This document shows, piece after piece, positions 1 to 11,684 of a stretch of 64,000 nt of DNA. A program made the position numbers and the translations under genes. The stretch's first letter is position 1. Each line of letters opens with the position of its first letter. The stretch spans positions 3,100,001 through 3,164,000 of the forward strand of contig NC_049563.1 of assembly GCF_013368755.1 (NCBI RefSeq), given 5' to 3'. Under the pieces are notes generated by a model. It made no database searches and was not told the origin of the DNA. It saw only the letters and a program-made list of their open reading frames with translations. Source of the stretch: Talaromyces rugulosus. Lineage: Eukaryota > Ascomycota > Eurotiomycetes > Eurotiales > Trichocomaceae.

Positions 1-51
1 GCATTTGGCAAGGATGAGGATATCACCTACGGAGTTGGTTTGTTTGTTTGA
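1..51 (+). CDS. Possible 3' end of an upstream gene
   Basis: Frame 1 is open from the first base to a TGA at 49-51 and reads as a plausible protein tail ending in GVGLFV. Seventeen open codons could be chance, and the rest of the gene would lie outside the window. No family is recognised. Bases 52-417 then hold no gene and serve as the upstream region of the kinase. Confidence 0.22.
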   Translation, partial: AFGKDEDITYGVGLFV

Positions 52-417
52 TCTCGTGGTTCAGTATTGTATCTCAAAAGTTTCAGTTTTGTCCGATTCC
101 AGTGGTTTTATTATATGGCTTGTATGATACAGTGAGCTTATTAACTCTCGCTATATAGAAATTTATGAACTATTTCCACAGAATTGCCTTAAAAAGGTAC
201 ACGTACAAGCCGCAGCTCGGTTCAGAGCACGTGTACGTACTGCGCTTTCCCTGCGGCAGTAACTCTACACATCCACGCTTTCTACCACAAGTCTCATTTT
301 TGACACTTCATTAGTCGAAACCGTATCGATTCGTACATCATCAATACATAACCTTGGACAGTTCCTTATTACCATTCGGGCCATATTCCTCATTACATTC
401 ACTACAATCGCAAAGAC

Positions 418-3385
418 ATGTGCAACGGTTCTACAAGCATGCCAACACGCAAGATGAGAGCCTCTCGCTTCAGGCTTTTTACGTCATCAAAGACCGTCGC
501 CAATGATGACCCTGGGGAAGAAGCGATGCCGACATCTCACTCTGCTGCGGAAGACCAAGCCCACGAGAAGCGAAACCGTAGTCGACTTCGGCTGCAGTTG
601 AGGCGAAGTAGTGCTAAAGTGTTGTCGAAGCTTGGATTTTGGAGTTCTGGGACTACTGGTATGGTTCCGAAGAGTCAATAAAACCAATAACTGATGTGAC
701 GGGATTTTATTAGACTTAGGCCTTGAAGATGTCCGCGAAACTGATATCCTGTCCCCTCCCACTGCCTTCGACTGTGGGTCAACAGAACAGCCAAACCATA
801 CCCCTACGACACAGTTAGATGGATCTTCTTCCATTGACTACCCTCAAAATTCGAACGTGCTACAAGCATCGCCGTCGTCTTCTTGCGCTCGTTTCGAAAA
901 CTTACACGCTGATGAGACTGCCGAAACGCTTTCCAATGATGGTGACAGTACGTGGTCAAAGGATTCTGAAATCTGCGTGCCACCAGCACTACCTCCGCGA
1001 TTCCCGCGAAAATTTTCCATCTTTGGACCATGCACTGTGATTCACCGTAGGAAGACTAGGCCTAGGGCATGGATTTCAAATACTGATGGACCTCAACCTT
1101 TGATATCTTTCAGTCGTTCGGACAACATCACGCAAGGCAGCACCGACCAGTCAACGTGCATATCGACTGTTTTCAGCCAAGCTAGCCGTAGCAGCTCATC
1201 AGATGGTGTCTCGACTTCTCCCCTCCTGACGATGTCAGAGGCTCCAAATGGCGTTCAGGTTCCTCAATTTTTATCTGGCCAGTGTTGTTCGTCCGCTCAA
1301 TCAGTCCCTCAACTGAAACTGCAGCCATCTATCGTCACAGTCGAGGCAGCTGCGGCGGCAAAAGTATTCCTAGAAACTCATTTCAATGCCATTATTTCGG
1401 GTCGAGATGCACGTGGGCAGAGACACCGTGAGCTTCAAGAACATCTGTGCACTCTTCCATTTACCCACGAGGAACGAAAAGCGGCAAAGCAAGCATGGGT
1501 CGCTCAGGAGACCGAGTATTTAAGACAAACTCGAGTCATGAATAGTTACTCAAATCGATTCAATCACAAGGAAACGATATCAGCTGCAGGCTATGAAACA
1601 GTCAAACTTCTAGGTCAAGGCAGCTTTGGAGTTGTTCGCCTAGTCAAGGAGAAAGGTAGCGTGGACACGGCACCTGTCAGCAGAAAAGAAGCAAACACAG
1701 ACGTCGACGGTATTCGAGATGGTCCAAGTTTGTGGCTTATGCCAAAATCAAAACGTCCTGCAAACAGTCTTGCCGTGAAAAATGAGAGGAAGGACGTTTA
1801 TGCAATGAAAATAATACGCAAGGCAGACATGATACAACTTTGCCAGGAGGGGCACATACGAGCTGAAAGAGAGTTCTTGGCTTCTTCCGAACAATCCAAA
1901 TGGATAGTGCCTCTAATTGCAAGCTTTCAAGATACAAGTCATCTTTATCTCATCATGGAGTACGAAGTCGGGGGTGATTTTTTCGGCCTGCTACTTCGAC
2001 AAGGAGTTCTTTCTGAAAGGGACACGGTGTGGTATGTAGCGGAAATGGTTTTGTGCATTGAAGAAGCTCATAGACTTGGGTGGATTCATCGTGATGTGAA
2101 ACCGGAGAATTTCTTGATATCTTCTTCTGGTCATTTGAAAATCGGTGATTTTGGACTCGCTTTTGATGGGCACTGGTCACACAACCAAGAGTATTTCCAT
2201 AGCCATCGCTATTCACTCCTAGACAAGCTAGGTATTGAAGTCGAAGGAGACGCCAAAGATCAGTCAAACGAACGTGGATCAGCGAATTCCTCCATGAATT
2301 ACGTTCATCACTGTGGAAACCGCCCACCTGGACTCAAGCCAGGCGAACGCGTACTCGATTGGCGTGATCGCAATGAACAGAGACGTCTTGCGCGCAGCAT
2401 TGTTGGCACCAGCCAATACATGGCACCTGAGATCATAGCTGGCGAAGCTTACGATGGCAGGTGTGATTACTGGAGCCTTGGAATTATATTGTTTGAGGTA
2501 TGTTAAAATGGATGGAAATGATAATATTTTCAATAAGCTTACATACATGAGTGTCTCTATGGAATGACCCCATTCTACCGCGATAATCGTGACGATACAA
2601 AGAGATGTATATTGGTCAGTACTCTAGCAGCCTCATTCACGACACTGCTAACAACACCCAAGCACCATCGGACAACACTGAGTTTCCCGCAAGAGCGATT
2701 TAGCGACTTGGTGATATCGCTCCATGCAATCGACCTAATTCAGCAACTTCTACAGATCAAGGAATTCCGATTGTGCAGCAAGCAATACAAGATCAACGAT
2801 TGTTTCCTTTGGCCGTCTCTGCATAGTACAATATATACCAGCCCTGTCGGTACATCGGGTGCATACTACAAGGGACACCACGTCTATCCCAATGATGCCA
2901 ACGATATCAAAACACACCGATTCTTTCGTGATATCCCCTGGAATGAGATGTTAATTCGGCAACCACCTTACATTCCCAATGTCACAGGCTATGAAGACAC
3001 CAAATACTTTGAAGACGAATGTCTAAGCAGTACAAATCAGGAAACCCAAGCAACAACAGGAAGTGAGTCTGAATCGTCTATCTCATACATGGAATTCCCA
3101 ACCGCAGAAGATACGTCTAGTTCAAGCTCGCGCCCAGTTACTGTTGTCTGCCAGGGAACAACGAGAAATGACAATGTCAACGTCGATGCCAAGGAAAATT
3201 GTGCGAAGAAAAGGGGAAAGGACAATAAAAGACCACGCGACAAGATTCTTCGAGACAAAAACGTTGGCCCAACAGCCCTCGATGTTCGTACGAAGAAAGC
3301 ATTTGTGGGTTATACTTGGCGCCGACCAACACCTGTAAGAAATGTCCTTGAAACGGCGAGAGGGAGAAGCTTGTTCCACGATTAG
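418..3385 (+). CDS. NDR-family AGC serine/threonine protein kinase
   Basis: Exons 418-658, 714-2497, 2552-2614 and 2663-3385 give about 936 residues. Visible are a P-loop GQGSFG near 381, VAIK-type lysine in YAMKII near 444, HRDVKPEN near 538, DFG near 559, and an activation segment ending in MAPE near 651. The long DFG-to-APE insert, the basic helical MOB-binding-type segment before the kinase domain (about 300-370), and a C-terminal hydrophobic motif FVGYTW near 909 with its phosphorylatable Thr are hallmarks of the NDR/LATS (Cot1, Dbf2, Orb6) family. The N-terminal 300 residues are low-complexity and Ser-rich. It is more diverged than CotA or SidB as I know them, so it may be a third fungal NDR-like kinase. 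Family members control polarity, septation or stress signalling; the exact role is unknown. The third intron is only 48 nt and in frame, so it is easily missed. Confidence 0.85.
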
Positions 3386-3780
3386 ATTGTTCGGCCTTTG
3401 TAGGAGTGAATTGTGGGTAGAAATGGTCTGTTACACTTGTTACTCCACAGTACCCCAAAGATTATTCATTCACTTTTCTATTATGTTTTGTTTTTATTGC
3501 CATTGGCAAGGGCATATTTATTTTTAGACTCGCGTCTGTTTTATTCAGACTATCTGCAATCGTTCCAGACAAGTGACAGTGTCACATACATTATAGAATA
3601 TAACAATGCGATAAAAATAGCCCCTCGGGGCACTCCAAAAAGAAAAGGAAAACGCCTGGTATCAAGTGTACATCAATGATAATTAAACATAAAACGCCCA
3701 CTCAATGCCTTTGTGATGTGATGTGATTATTCAAATGTTTTGCTCGCGCAGCCCAGTAACGGGGTATTTTGTACTTTCTT
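3386..3780. other. Intergenic, kinase 3' flank
   Basis: AT-rich sequence between the kinase stop codon and the relic on the other strand. It probably includes the kinase 3' untranslated region. No gene is supported here. Confidence 0.5.
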
Positions 3781-4113
3781 TTGCGAGATTTTATTAAGAT
3801 TCTGCGTTGGTTGGAAATGGTTTGATGTGTCGTGTTTTCCCCATTCGAGTAGAGTTTCTAGGACGATAGCTAGAAGGTCGACAGGCTATTCACCATCGGC
3901 TTCGGTGAAAGTATAGTTTGCGGAGCTGTTGTGCTCCATCCACCAGCTACCCCTGGCGGTTTGTCGCGTGTCAGAAATGTCCATCAGTGCTCCTAGTTGG
4001 AATAAAAATTCCCCAGTGAAAGCCTAGCAGTGCACCACGACTACTCAGTATGACATAAACTCCATTATTTTCATACTGTGCAGCGGTATCTTCATGAGAC
4101 ATAACAGGCATGA
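3780..4113 (-). pseudogene. Broken fungal conserved-hypothetical gene (HWGIF / HATNR family)
   Basis: On the minus strand an ATG near 4110 opens a frame reading VYVILSSRGALLGFHWGIFI and then a short stretch to a TGA at about 3972. The frame carries on directly after that stop as HATNRQG, meets a TAG, and continues in the next frame as GGW. A later segment reads AIVLETLLEW in a further frame. From memory this order (VYVI..RG..fHWGif.p...G..HATNR.GGW) is that of a widespread fungal family of unknown function, so this is a decayed copy with at least two stops and two frame changes. The 181-residue frame 3971-4516 contains it, but its N-terminal part upstream of 4113 is not recognised. Confidence 0.6.
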
Positions 4114-5221
4114 TACCGGTTCCAAAAATTCCACAATTTCGTCTGACTGACGGGAATAGAAATGGCGAATCTTGGAAGAATCCGTTTAACGAAAGCGGAT
4201 TTCCAAATGAGATAGGAACAGATATTAATTTGAAGCTGTGTGAAGGTGGGATTAAGAAAAGTTGCATTTCTTTTTCTCTTACTCCCACTTCACAAACAAG
4301 CTCCGAATAGGTGTCCAGGCGGTAAAATATCCTGCCCAAAGACATGGTTGGGTTGTCTGGATTGTTTTGATCCGATATTTGAGATGTTGCACTCTGAGAC
4401 CGGTGACGAGGTAAAAATTCCGAAATAGGAGAATGGAGCATCAGTGAGCCTGACAGCAGAGCATGGAGCGTTCGTAGAGTTGGTCGGCTTCTGAAAGTTT
4501 TCCCAATTTCGTCCAAGATCTCTAGAAATGTCGCGACACAAACAGAGAAGTAGGAGGTGGCATTTGGCGATGAGGCTGGAGTAGACTCAGAGACGGCAGC
4601 CCATGGGACAATGGCATGGGCGACGAGACGAATGAAATTGGGCTTGCCAGAGGGACGCCCATTGTGCTCCAGTGCTTGTCAATCCCATCTCCAGTTGGAA
4701 AACGCTTTTCTCTGTGGATTAGGTTTTCGACAGTCACCTCGGATAGAACCTTAGGGACTATTACAGTCACGGTCTGATAGAAAGGTTCAAACACTCGGAG
4801 ATGTAAGAAAAGCCATCCTACTCTGGAGACTATTAGCCTAGTAATATTTTGAGCTAGTGCGGTCTCAATAAAGGAGCGGAGAAAAAGAGACTCGGTGATA
4901 TCATGTTGAGATATCGGTATTTTCTTAGAATAACATGCGAGAACAAGAGCTATTAACTCATGACGCAAAAAGAATAGCCGGGAGAAATACCCACAAAACA
5001 GATACACACACAAATCCCCCCTTACTCGACCATATTGATGTATGTGTATATTGTTCTGTGTGGTAACCCCTGTTGGCTCGACACCACACGACATTTGCTA
5101 GAAGATTCGTAGGGTAACGAGCTAGCTTTTTTAAAAATTTGCTAGCTACCTTGGGAATGGTCCACTTTACCATGTGTATTCCTTTCCAAGACATTCACCA
5201 AGACAAATGGGGCTAGGTAAG
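4114..5221. other. Gene-poor spacer between relic and TAF1
   Basis: The longest frames here (including a 190-residue minus frame at 4522-5094) have no recognisable domain, no clear splice structure and amino-acid composition typical of chance frames. Remains of a decayed gene cannot be excluded. Confidence 0.4.
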
Positions 5222-5294
5222 TCCACTCGATAGGAGTGGATTGCCCTCAAAAGGCAGGTGGTGCAGCCACCGCAAAAGCCGAGTCATTGAGGGC
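5222..5294. ncRNA. Candidate structured element: consecutive perfect stems
   Basis: A 7-bp perfect hairpin (arms 5222-5228 and 5234-5240, 5-nt loop) is followed directly by a second structure. In that structure arms 5243-5249 and 5288-5294 pair perfectly over 7 bp and enclose a 5-bp hairpin (5257-5261 with 5267-5271, loop TGCAG). It sits about 50 bp beyond the TAF1 stop codon. It does not match tRNA, snRNA, SRP or fungal TPP riboswitch signatures that I know. It may be an RNA gene, a 3'-UTR structure of TAF1 or a transposon footprint. The strand cannot be decided because both strands fold. Confidence 0.3.
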
Positions 5295-5347
5295 TTCATC
5301 TGGTGGAGCACTCCCGTTAAGCTTTGGGCATAGCCTTTATCGACAAG

Positions 5348-8300
5348 TCAGCACAGGCATCTTCTTATGGTGTCCTAGATAGGTATGCTGGATGTGTAGG
5401 AAGAAAGAGTGGGAAGGGGGAGACTGTACTTCTTGTTTGTCTTTATATGTCCAACCATGCCGCAGCTAGCACATTTTCGCGTGGTGCTTCCGCCAGCTTT
5501 TGAGGGAGTGCCGGTTTCTTCCGAATCCCCAACAGGAGTTCGCCCTGCTCCTTTCTGCTTTTCGCGGGCAAAGCGTCTCTCCTTATTACGGTTCAACCGT
5601 GTCAATTCCGCCTCGAGCCTAACAAAGAAGTATTTTGTTAGTCATCTTCAAGTTACGTGATTGGAAATGCCTTACAGTTTTCTGTTACGAGCATCCACTT
5701 CGGGATCGCCGGTCGGTAGAAGTTCCGTAAGTCTAGAAACATATTAGTCTGGTGGCAAACAAAGTCGAACAATAGAAAGTACGTACTGTGTGTTGACGGC
5801 TTCCACCTGGTGCCGCAGCTGCACATACTTGCTGATGACGCGAGGATCCCAGATTACCTGCTCTTTCTGGTAGATGTTTCCACTTTCGTCCTTGAAATCT
5901 CGAACGATCTTCAGGACTTTACCGCGTTGGCTGCGACTACTCATCCTGCTAAACTGACTCATGCTCTCATCATCGCGGCGCATGGAAGGGGTTGCAGCTT
6001 CTCGGGGTGTGGGTTTGTTGAAATCGTCTTCCTCCTCTTGCTCGTGGTCGCTTCCTTCCATGTCGGGGGTTACCTCAGCACTGGAGGACAGGCTAGCTTT
6101 CTGGCGATTCCAGATATGAGCAATTGAAGCGTCGTAGGCCTTTTGCTGCTGAGCTACGTTGTAGCTATGGCCGCTAGAGTCTTTTTGCTCTCGCTTTTCC
6201 ATCTTTTCTTGGGCACTCTCGCCAATGGGCTGGAAACCGCCTTTCATTGACGTCTTGATGAAGCTGAATGCTTCTCCTCGTCCAGTGGGATCACCCTCGC
6301 CGTGTAATTTCAACATTGCTTTGCTTTGAGATGCCATCATGAAGTTACGGCTAACACGCCAAGGCGCCATTTGTTGCTCAAAGTTGACCATACCCTCCCC
6401 TTCGACATCGGCATCGTCATTCTCATCTTCTTGGGTATTTGCATGGCCAGTATCGTGAAGGTGTTGCAGTCCGACCTGCATGGATTCCAAAAGGCAGACA
6501 TCCTCCGGGTGAATCCAGGATCTGATTGTTTCCGAATCTGGAATTACCCCAATCGGCACCCACATTTTGGTGTCTTTGTCGTGGTGAACAAAGTCTTTCA
6601 TCTTTTGACGATTTTGCATATCAGAAGACCCCGGCAAATGCGCTGTGACTTGGTGGATCGATACTTGCATGTTGCCCTCTTTCTTCATCAGGCGGAAGGT
6701 AAGCATCTTGAGTCTGTTCTTCGCTACCGTTGTGACCTTTCGGGAATGCGGTCCAGGAATGTCTGTTGCGGGAAGCTGCTGTCCTGCAACATAAAGATTT
6801 TCAATGTTCTTCAGGTAGTAATTAGATCCGTCATTCTGGGTGGAACCTCGCACCACTAGGAAATCAGTGGACTTTGGCTTGTGATTGAAAACAGGAGCGC
6901 GATACATTGCGTTTGAAATAGCGGGGGTTGTTTCGCCTGGTTCGACATGCCCAAATAGGGAGAAAGGGCTCTTGTCCTGCGGCAACAAGACATTCGTCTC
7001 ACCTATTTCAGCCTTCGGTCGAGTTGACTCGTCAACGTTTTTTCGGCGGTAGTAGTGTATTAATCGATTTGCCATGCCAAAGTTTGACAGACTCATCGGT
7101 GCCTCTTCTGAATATTCGACCAAGAGCATAGTGGAATTATCTGCCATAGATAGAGCCTTTGTGGAATCAAAGAGGGTTTTGGCATCTTTCCCTTTAATGT
7201 GTTTGCGCTTGACAACAGCGGGGTTTTTGAACCAACAGTTGACCATAGGTCGGAATGATATGGCTGGGCGATGAAAGGATCGAGCTTCTGCTGTGGCGAG
7301 TTCTGTTTTGTAATAAGGCCACTGTAAACGCAAAGCTGGCATGCTATGTTCGAGAGTGGCACTTCCCAGAGTACTCCGAATCTTGTTCTGGTGATTCTCT
7401 TTAAGCATGTCATAGGCATCGTCATTGGAAATGTTGTAACGTTGATTCAGACGCTTTGTGGCGTTAACATCCATTTCGTCACGTTCAGTAGTACCACGCA
7501 AAGTCTTGGGTTTCTGCGACACAGCCTCAGGTCGGGTATCAAGTAATAAGCGAGGATCATTCATATCAATCACAACTTTCTTCGCAATCTGGGAAGTCAG
7601 ACGTGCGGGGTCGTCGAGGATGGGTACATCGATATGAGAAAGCTCCAAGATCTCGCGTGGGTCTCTTCCCATTTTGCGCTTCTTAGAAGGACGGGTCACT
7701 TCCATGTCTAGGGACCAAGTGTCTCCTTCAATAGCTTCAACTCGTGCTTCTTGCTGGTCAAGATCATCATCCAGATCCATCTCAGAAAGATCACTCTTAA
7801 CATCCCAATCTGTGCATAAGACACGAAGGTCCTGCATTGTGACTCCGCCGGGTAGAACCTCATTTTCATCAATTTCTGCTTCGATAATCTCTTCGGGCTC
7901 GGTTTCGGAACTATCAGTTTGCTGTATGGCTAAGATGCTTTGGTTTTCGAGGTCGAAGGCACGTTTTGTACCCTGGCCGCCCGTCCTGAAAATCCGTTCC
8001 TGGTCTACGCCGAATTCCAAGTGGATCTTGCTAGGAAGGACAGGTTTAGGAGGTTTTGAAGGCTGTTTACCCAAGTAATAAGCTTTCTTGTGGCGGAATA
8101 GTTCGACGAATCGAGGAAAGGAATCTCGGTCGAAATTGGGCCACAGTGACTTGAGCAGTTCCTCGTCGTTTTCTGGAGGAGCTGGAATATGATCGGGACC
8201 AGGGACTGCGGCAGCAGCAGATCGCGCGAATAAAGCCTGTTGTTCCCTCCATGCATTGAATGTGGCTGGATCCATGGTCTCTTCGAGGGTTGTCATGGGC

Positions 8301-8809
8301 TCCTCCACCTCCCCAAAGAGATCCATCTCGGCGTCATCGTCAGGACCAGTGGCCAAAGGCGGCAGTGTTGTATCTGGTAGCGTACCAGTTATGGCGCCTT
8401 GTTCGAAGAAAGGATCCTTGGCTGTGATATCGACGTTTTCTGCGGCTGGAGAAGACGGGCCATCGCCGAATAAATCATCGACTTCATCACGAGCTGCGTC
8501 TCCTGCAGCCGGTTCGTCATCTCCGAAAAGGTCGCCGGACCAGAGGTCATCTTGTCCTACATCGGTAGAGCCTATCTCTGGTATATCTGGTATCTGAGTA
8601 GTAGACGCGCCCGGTCCGTCTTCTTCATCTGGGAGGTCGTCGTCGTCGAAGTCTTCGAAATCGATAGCATCGTCGGCCTTGTCACCCGTGTCCAGGTCAC
8701 GTCCCATAAAATCAAAGTTTCCCCCATCCGGTGCGTTGATCTGAGCCAAGACATTCTGAAAGTCGAAGTCGTCGGCGACACCCTCGCCGTTCTCTGTGGC
8801 GTGAGGCAT
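5348..8809 (-). CDS. TAF1: Transcription initiation factor TFIID subunit 1
   Basis: Exons 5787-8809, 5676-5732, 5430-5618 and 5348-5360 (minus strand) sum to 1094 codons, 1093 residues. The acidic N-terminus (FDFQNVLAQIN, then Asp/Glu-rich) resembles the TAND region that contacts TBP. The middle, about residues 430-900, carries the TAF1 core domain (DUF3591 type). The C-terminus holds a CCHC zinc knuckle, CASCGMVGHIKTNK, after a basic stretch. The product is the TFIID scaffold in the nucleus. Its fourth zinc-binding Cys is supplied only if the last 13-nt exon is spliced as given: H and C are then six residues apart, as in the human protein. No bromodomains are seen, as expected for fungi. The start is the ATG at 8807-8809, beginning MPHATENGEG. 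Confidence 0.93.
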
Positions 8810-9305
8810 GTCGTATTATCAGAGTTTCCTCGGCAAGTAGGTAGTTGCGATCGGATATAGCGGCGAGTGGTTTGGATTCCAGTGAGTTCTGCGTGAGGTT
8901 TCAAACTCTCACTTCTGAGGGCTTGATTCAGCGAGTAGAGGTGTTTCCCATGTCAGCTGTGATGACTGGGGAGTAACTGAAGGTGAGTGATGGCAATCCT
9001 GGCGGGGACAGATTCATCGACAAACGAAACTTGAAAGGCGGCGGCGAGACGCGGCGACCATCACGGAGTCTATTGCGCTAGTCCTTAAATAGTATAGTGC
9101 AGCTCCGGACTTATAAATTCCATATACGAACGACTCTTGAAGTGATTTTTTTGATGAAATACTTTGTGGCAATAAATCGAGATTGGTTATTTTGGTTTTT
9201 AATTGTGTAATCGTAGCTACAGTTCACTCAGTTGAGGGGAGGCTCTAGCCAAACCCAAAGCACCAGCAGCTCATTTCTAACATGAAATGAAATATTCACT
9301 CGAAA
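8810..9305. other. Intergenic region upstream of TAF1, downstream of TGS1
   Basis: It contains the TAF1 promoter and the TGS1 3' flank. No gene or repeat is recognised. Confidence 0.6.
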
Positions 9306-10300
9306 TTAAGACTTTGACTTTTCCATATCAAAGGATCCATAGTAAGCGCAAAGGGCTTTACTCGCACCCTCAATGCAATAATGTCTCACATTCACCTTCT
9401 CATTGTCGTCAATGACCTTGGCTAGCTGCCTAAGATCCGAGGTCCTTGGAAGATACAAGGCTAAGAATTTGGAAAACTTCGAATATTCTTGATACAAGAA
9501 ATCTAACGAGTAAGGTTCCATGGTTTGAAGGTTGAAAATTTCATCAGATCGATATCCTGGACCTATTGAGGTGTGTCAGTATTGCACTAGTTTTCTCCGT
9601 ATCATCAGCGGACAACTTACCTCCCCACGGCGGGCTAGCAAAGACTATGCTGTACGGGCCCAAGTCACTCAGTTGGTTCTTTAAGATATCGAAACAATCT
9701 CCTTCAAACCAAGTAATTCCGGTCTCGACGCCGTAGATTTTGGCATTGTGCTTGGCGCAGGCGAGCACCGCCGGGTTCTTCTCGATGGCATACACGCGCT
9801 TCCACCGTCCCGACTTTGCAAATGCGATGGTGTTGCCACCTGCTCCAGCAAAGGCATCTACCAGAACAACTTTTTCCTTCGGCACAGAGGCAGCCAGGTC
9901 CTCCGCGATTTTACTACGAGAACAAGTCAGTATATTGACTGGGGCATGATAGAATTGCAAATCTTACTTTGCGACTGGTTCTGGGGTGACGCCAAACCAT
10001 GCATCGTCGGTCAACCAGATGCCTTCCTCGTATTTTGAAAAGATGCGGTGGCGTTGATACCAATAGCTTTCACAGGTCAGTATCAATATATATATTTTAT
10101 ATCAGCTAGACGTACTTTTGAATGTCCCAAGGAACTTCACTTTTGTCACTGTAATGGTGGACCTCTGGAGGCGCCACTTCTTCGGTCTCCCCACTCATGA
10201 CAGTAGGCTGATGACTCTTTGGACCTTGATCATTGGCATGTCGCGGTCCATTATTCTTCCCATATGGTTTTCGTTTCTCTTCACATGGGCCAGGAAACAA
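9306..10300 (-). CDS. TGS1: Trimethylguanosine synthase (snRNA/snoRNA cap hypermethylase)
   Basis: Minus-strand exons 10116-10300, 9968-10066, 9621-9913 and 9306-9562 sum to 278 codons (277 residues). The SAM-binding motif DAFAGAGGNT and the catalytic SPPWGGPGY motif are both present; the second is rebuilt only across the last intron. Upstream, YWYQRHRIFSKYEEGIWL and DDAWFGVTPEPVA are the family's conserved lead-in. The enzyme converts the m7G cap of snRNAs and snoRNAs to the 2,2,7-trimethyl form, in the nucleolus or Cajal-body equivalent. Length fits yeast Tgs1 (about 315). The start could instead be the in-frame Met in MSGETEE, about 34 codons later, because the first 35 residues are unconserved and basic. 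It shares a 171-bp promoter with the GRASP gene. Confidence 0.92.
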
Positions 10301-10471
10301 AAGTGGGGCGAGAAGCTAGCTCTGTTTGCACTGTTTGTCAAGGCCGCCTGTACCCGTTCTGGACAGCTACGCATTAGATGCAGATCGGGTTTGCGGGGGA
10401 AGTAAACAACCCTTTGAGAATATTCTTGACATACGCTCTAGCAGGAAACATTTCGTGTTGCCTCCGCAATT
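10301..10471. promoter_or_regulatory. Bidirectional promoter TGS1 / GRASP
   Basis: Only 171 bp separate the two divergent start codons, so both genes must be initiated from this stretch or from overlapping leaders. No TATA box is evident. Confidence 0.6.
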
Positions 10472-11684
10472 ATGTTCGGGGCTCTCAACAGGTTTATAAG
10501 CAGGCTCGATGCCGAATCCCCGCAGCCGAATTCCAATGACTCTGCAGACAACTCGTTTGGCTTCCAGGTACTCCGCAACAAGGATCCCGACCTGCCACTG
10601 GAGCCTTGGTTTGATTTTATCATTGGCATAAACGGTCGCTTGATTGTAAGCTGATAAACCTACATTCCTTAAAGGAAAAGTTTGCTCACATGTGTGACAC
10701 TAGGAGAACCCCGATCCCAACCTCTTTGTGGCCGAGGTACGCAACTGCGCCGGATCGAGTGTATCTCTGGGGATATGGAGTGCAAAGGTAACGTCTCATT
10801 ATTATATCTCTTGCTGCCGGAGATAAAAACTAATGACAGTTTCCTTTTCCTAGGGTCAACGAACGCATACAATCTCAATTCCCGTCTCAAAAGACAATTT
10901 GTCACTAGGACTTACGCTACAACTTGCGCCCTTGTCGGCTTCGCAACACATCTGGCATGTTTTGTCGATACCATCACCTCTGAGTCCCGCGTACTTGGCC
11001 GGTCTACTCGAGCATTCGGATTATATCCTGGGATCGCCCAGCGGGACCCTGCGCGGAGAGTCCGCCCTGGGTGAATTGGTCGAAGATCATTTAAACCGCA
11101 GTCTGGTACTTTGGGTCTATAATAGCGAGTTTGACGTGGTTCGGGAGGTTGAACTGGTTCCAACGAGAGGATGGGGAGGTGAGGGTGCGCTGGGCGCTGT
11201 TCTAGGGTATGGTGCATTGCACAGATTACCTGTGGGCTTGGGTGAAGAAGTCGAGGGTCCCGGTGAAGTTGTCTTTGAGACTGTTGCAAGCGATGGCCAA
11301 GGGCAGCAACAGCAGCAGCAGCAGCCAAACTATCCTGCTGCTTCTGCAACCGGGCTTCCTCCATCTTCTACTACAGCCGCTGCAGGAAACTATCTTGTGC
11401 CTGCAAACATTTCCTCACCACCTCCACTATCTTCTCCTACAGCCGCCCTCAATAACAACGCCAGCATTGCGCCACAACCCAGGTCAGCCAAATCAACGCG
11501 AAGGAATCGACACGCAGCAGTCTCGCCCAGCCGTACCTTTGACGAATATTTTGCTGAAGGAGAGCAGAAAAGCAAAGAACAGGACTTTGCGCCATCTCGA
11601 AAAGGAACACCACTTGCTCCACCGCCAAAAGTTGGAGGGCCACCACCTAGCGCGACTCCAGAGGCAGAAAGCGAAGCGACTTGA
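10472..11684 (+). CDS. GRH1: GRASP65/55 homologue, Golgi and secretion protein
   Basis: Exons 10472-10645, 10704-10787 and 10854-11684 give 362 residues. The N-terminus MFGALNRFISRL can form an amphipathic helix, as in yeast Grh1, and lacks the Gly2 myristoylation site of animal GRASPs. Two PDZ-like GRASP repeats follow (about residues 18-110 and 110-220), recognised from EVRNCAGSSVSLGIWSAK and LGLTLQLAPL...HVLSIPS.SPAYLAGLL...DYILG. The last 130 residues are Gln/Pro/Ser-rich, with CAG-type glutamine codons near 11306-11326, and are probably disordered. The protein works at early Golgi/COPII sites and in unconventional secretion. Confidence 0.92.

Noticed and set aside
4522..5094. 190-codon minus frame upstream of the HATNR-family relic
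   Set aside because: No domain, no splice structure and chance-like composition; it may be decayed DNA but cannot be supported as a gene.
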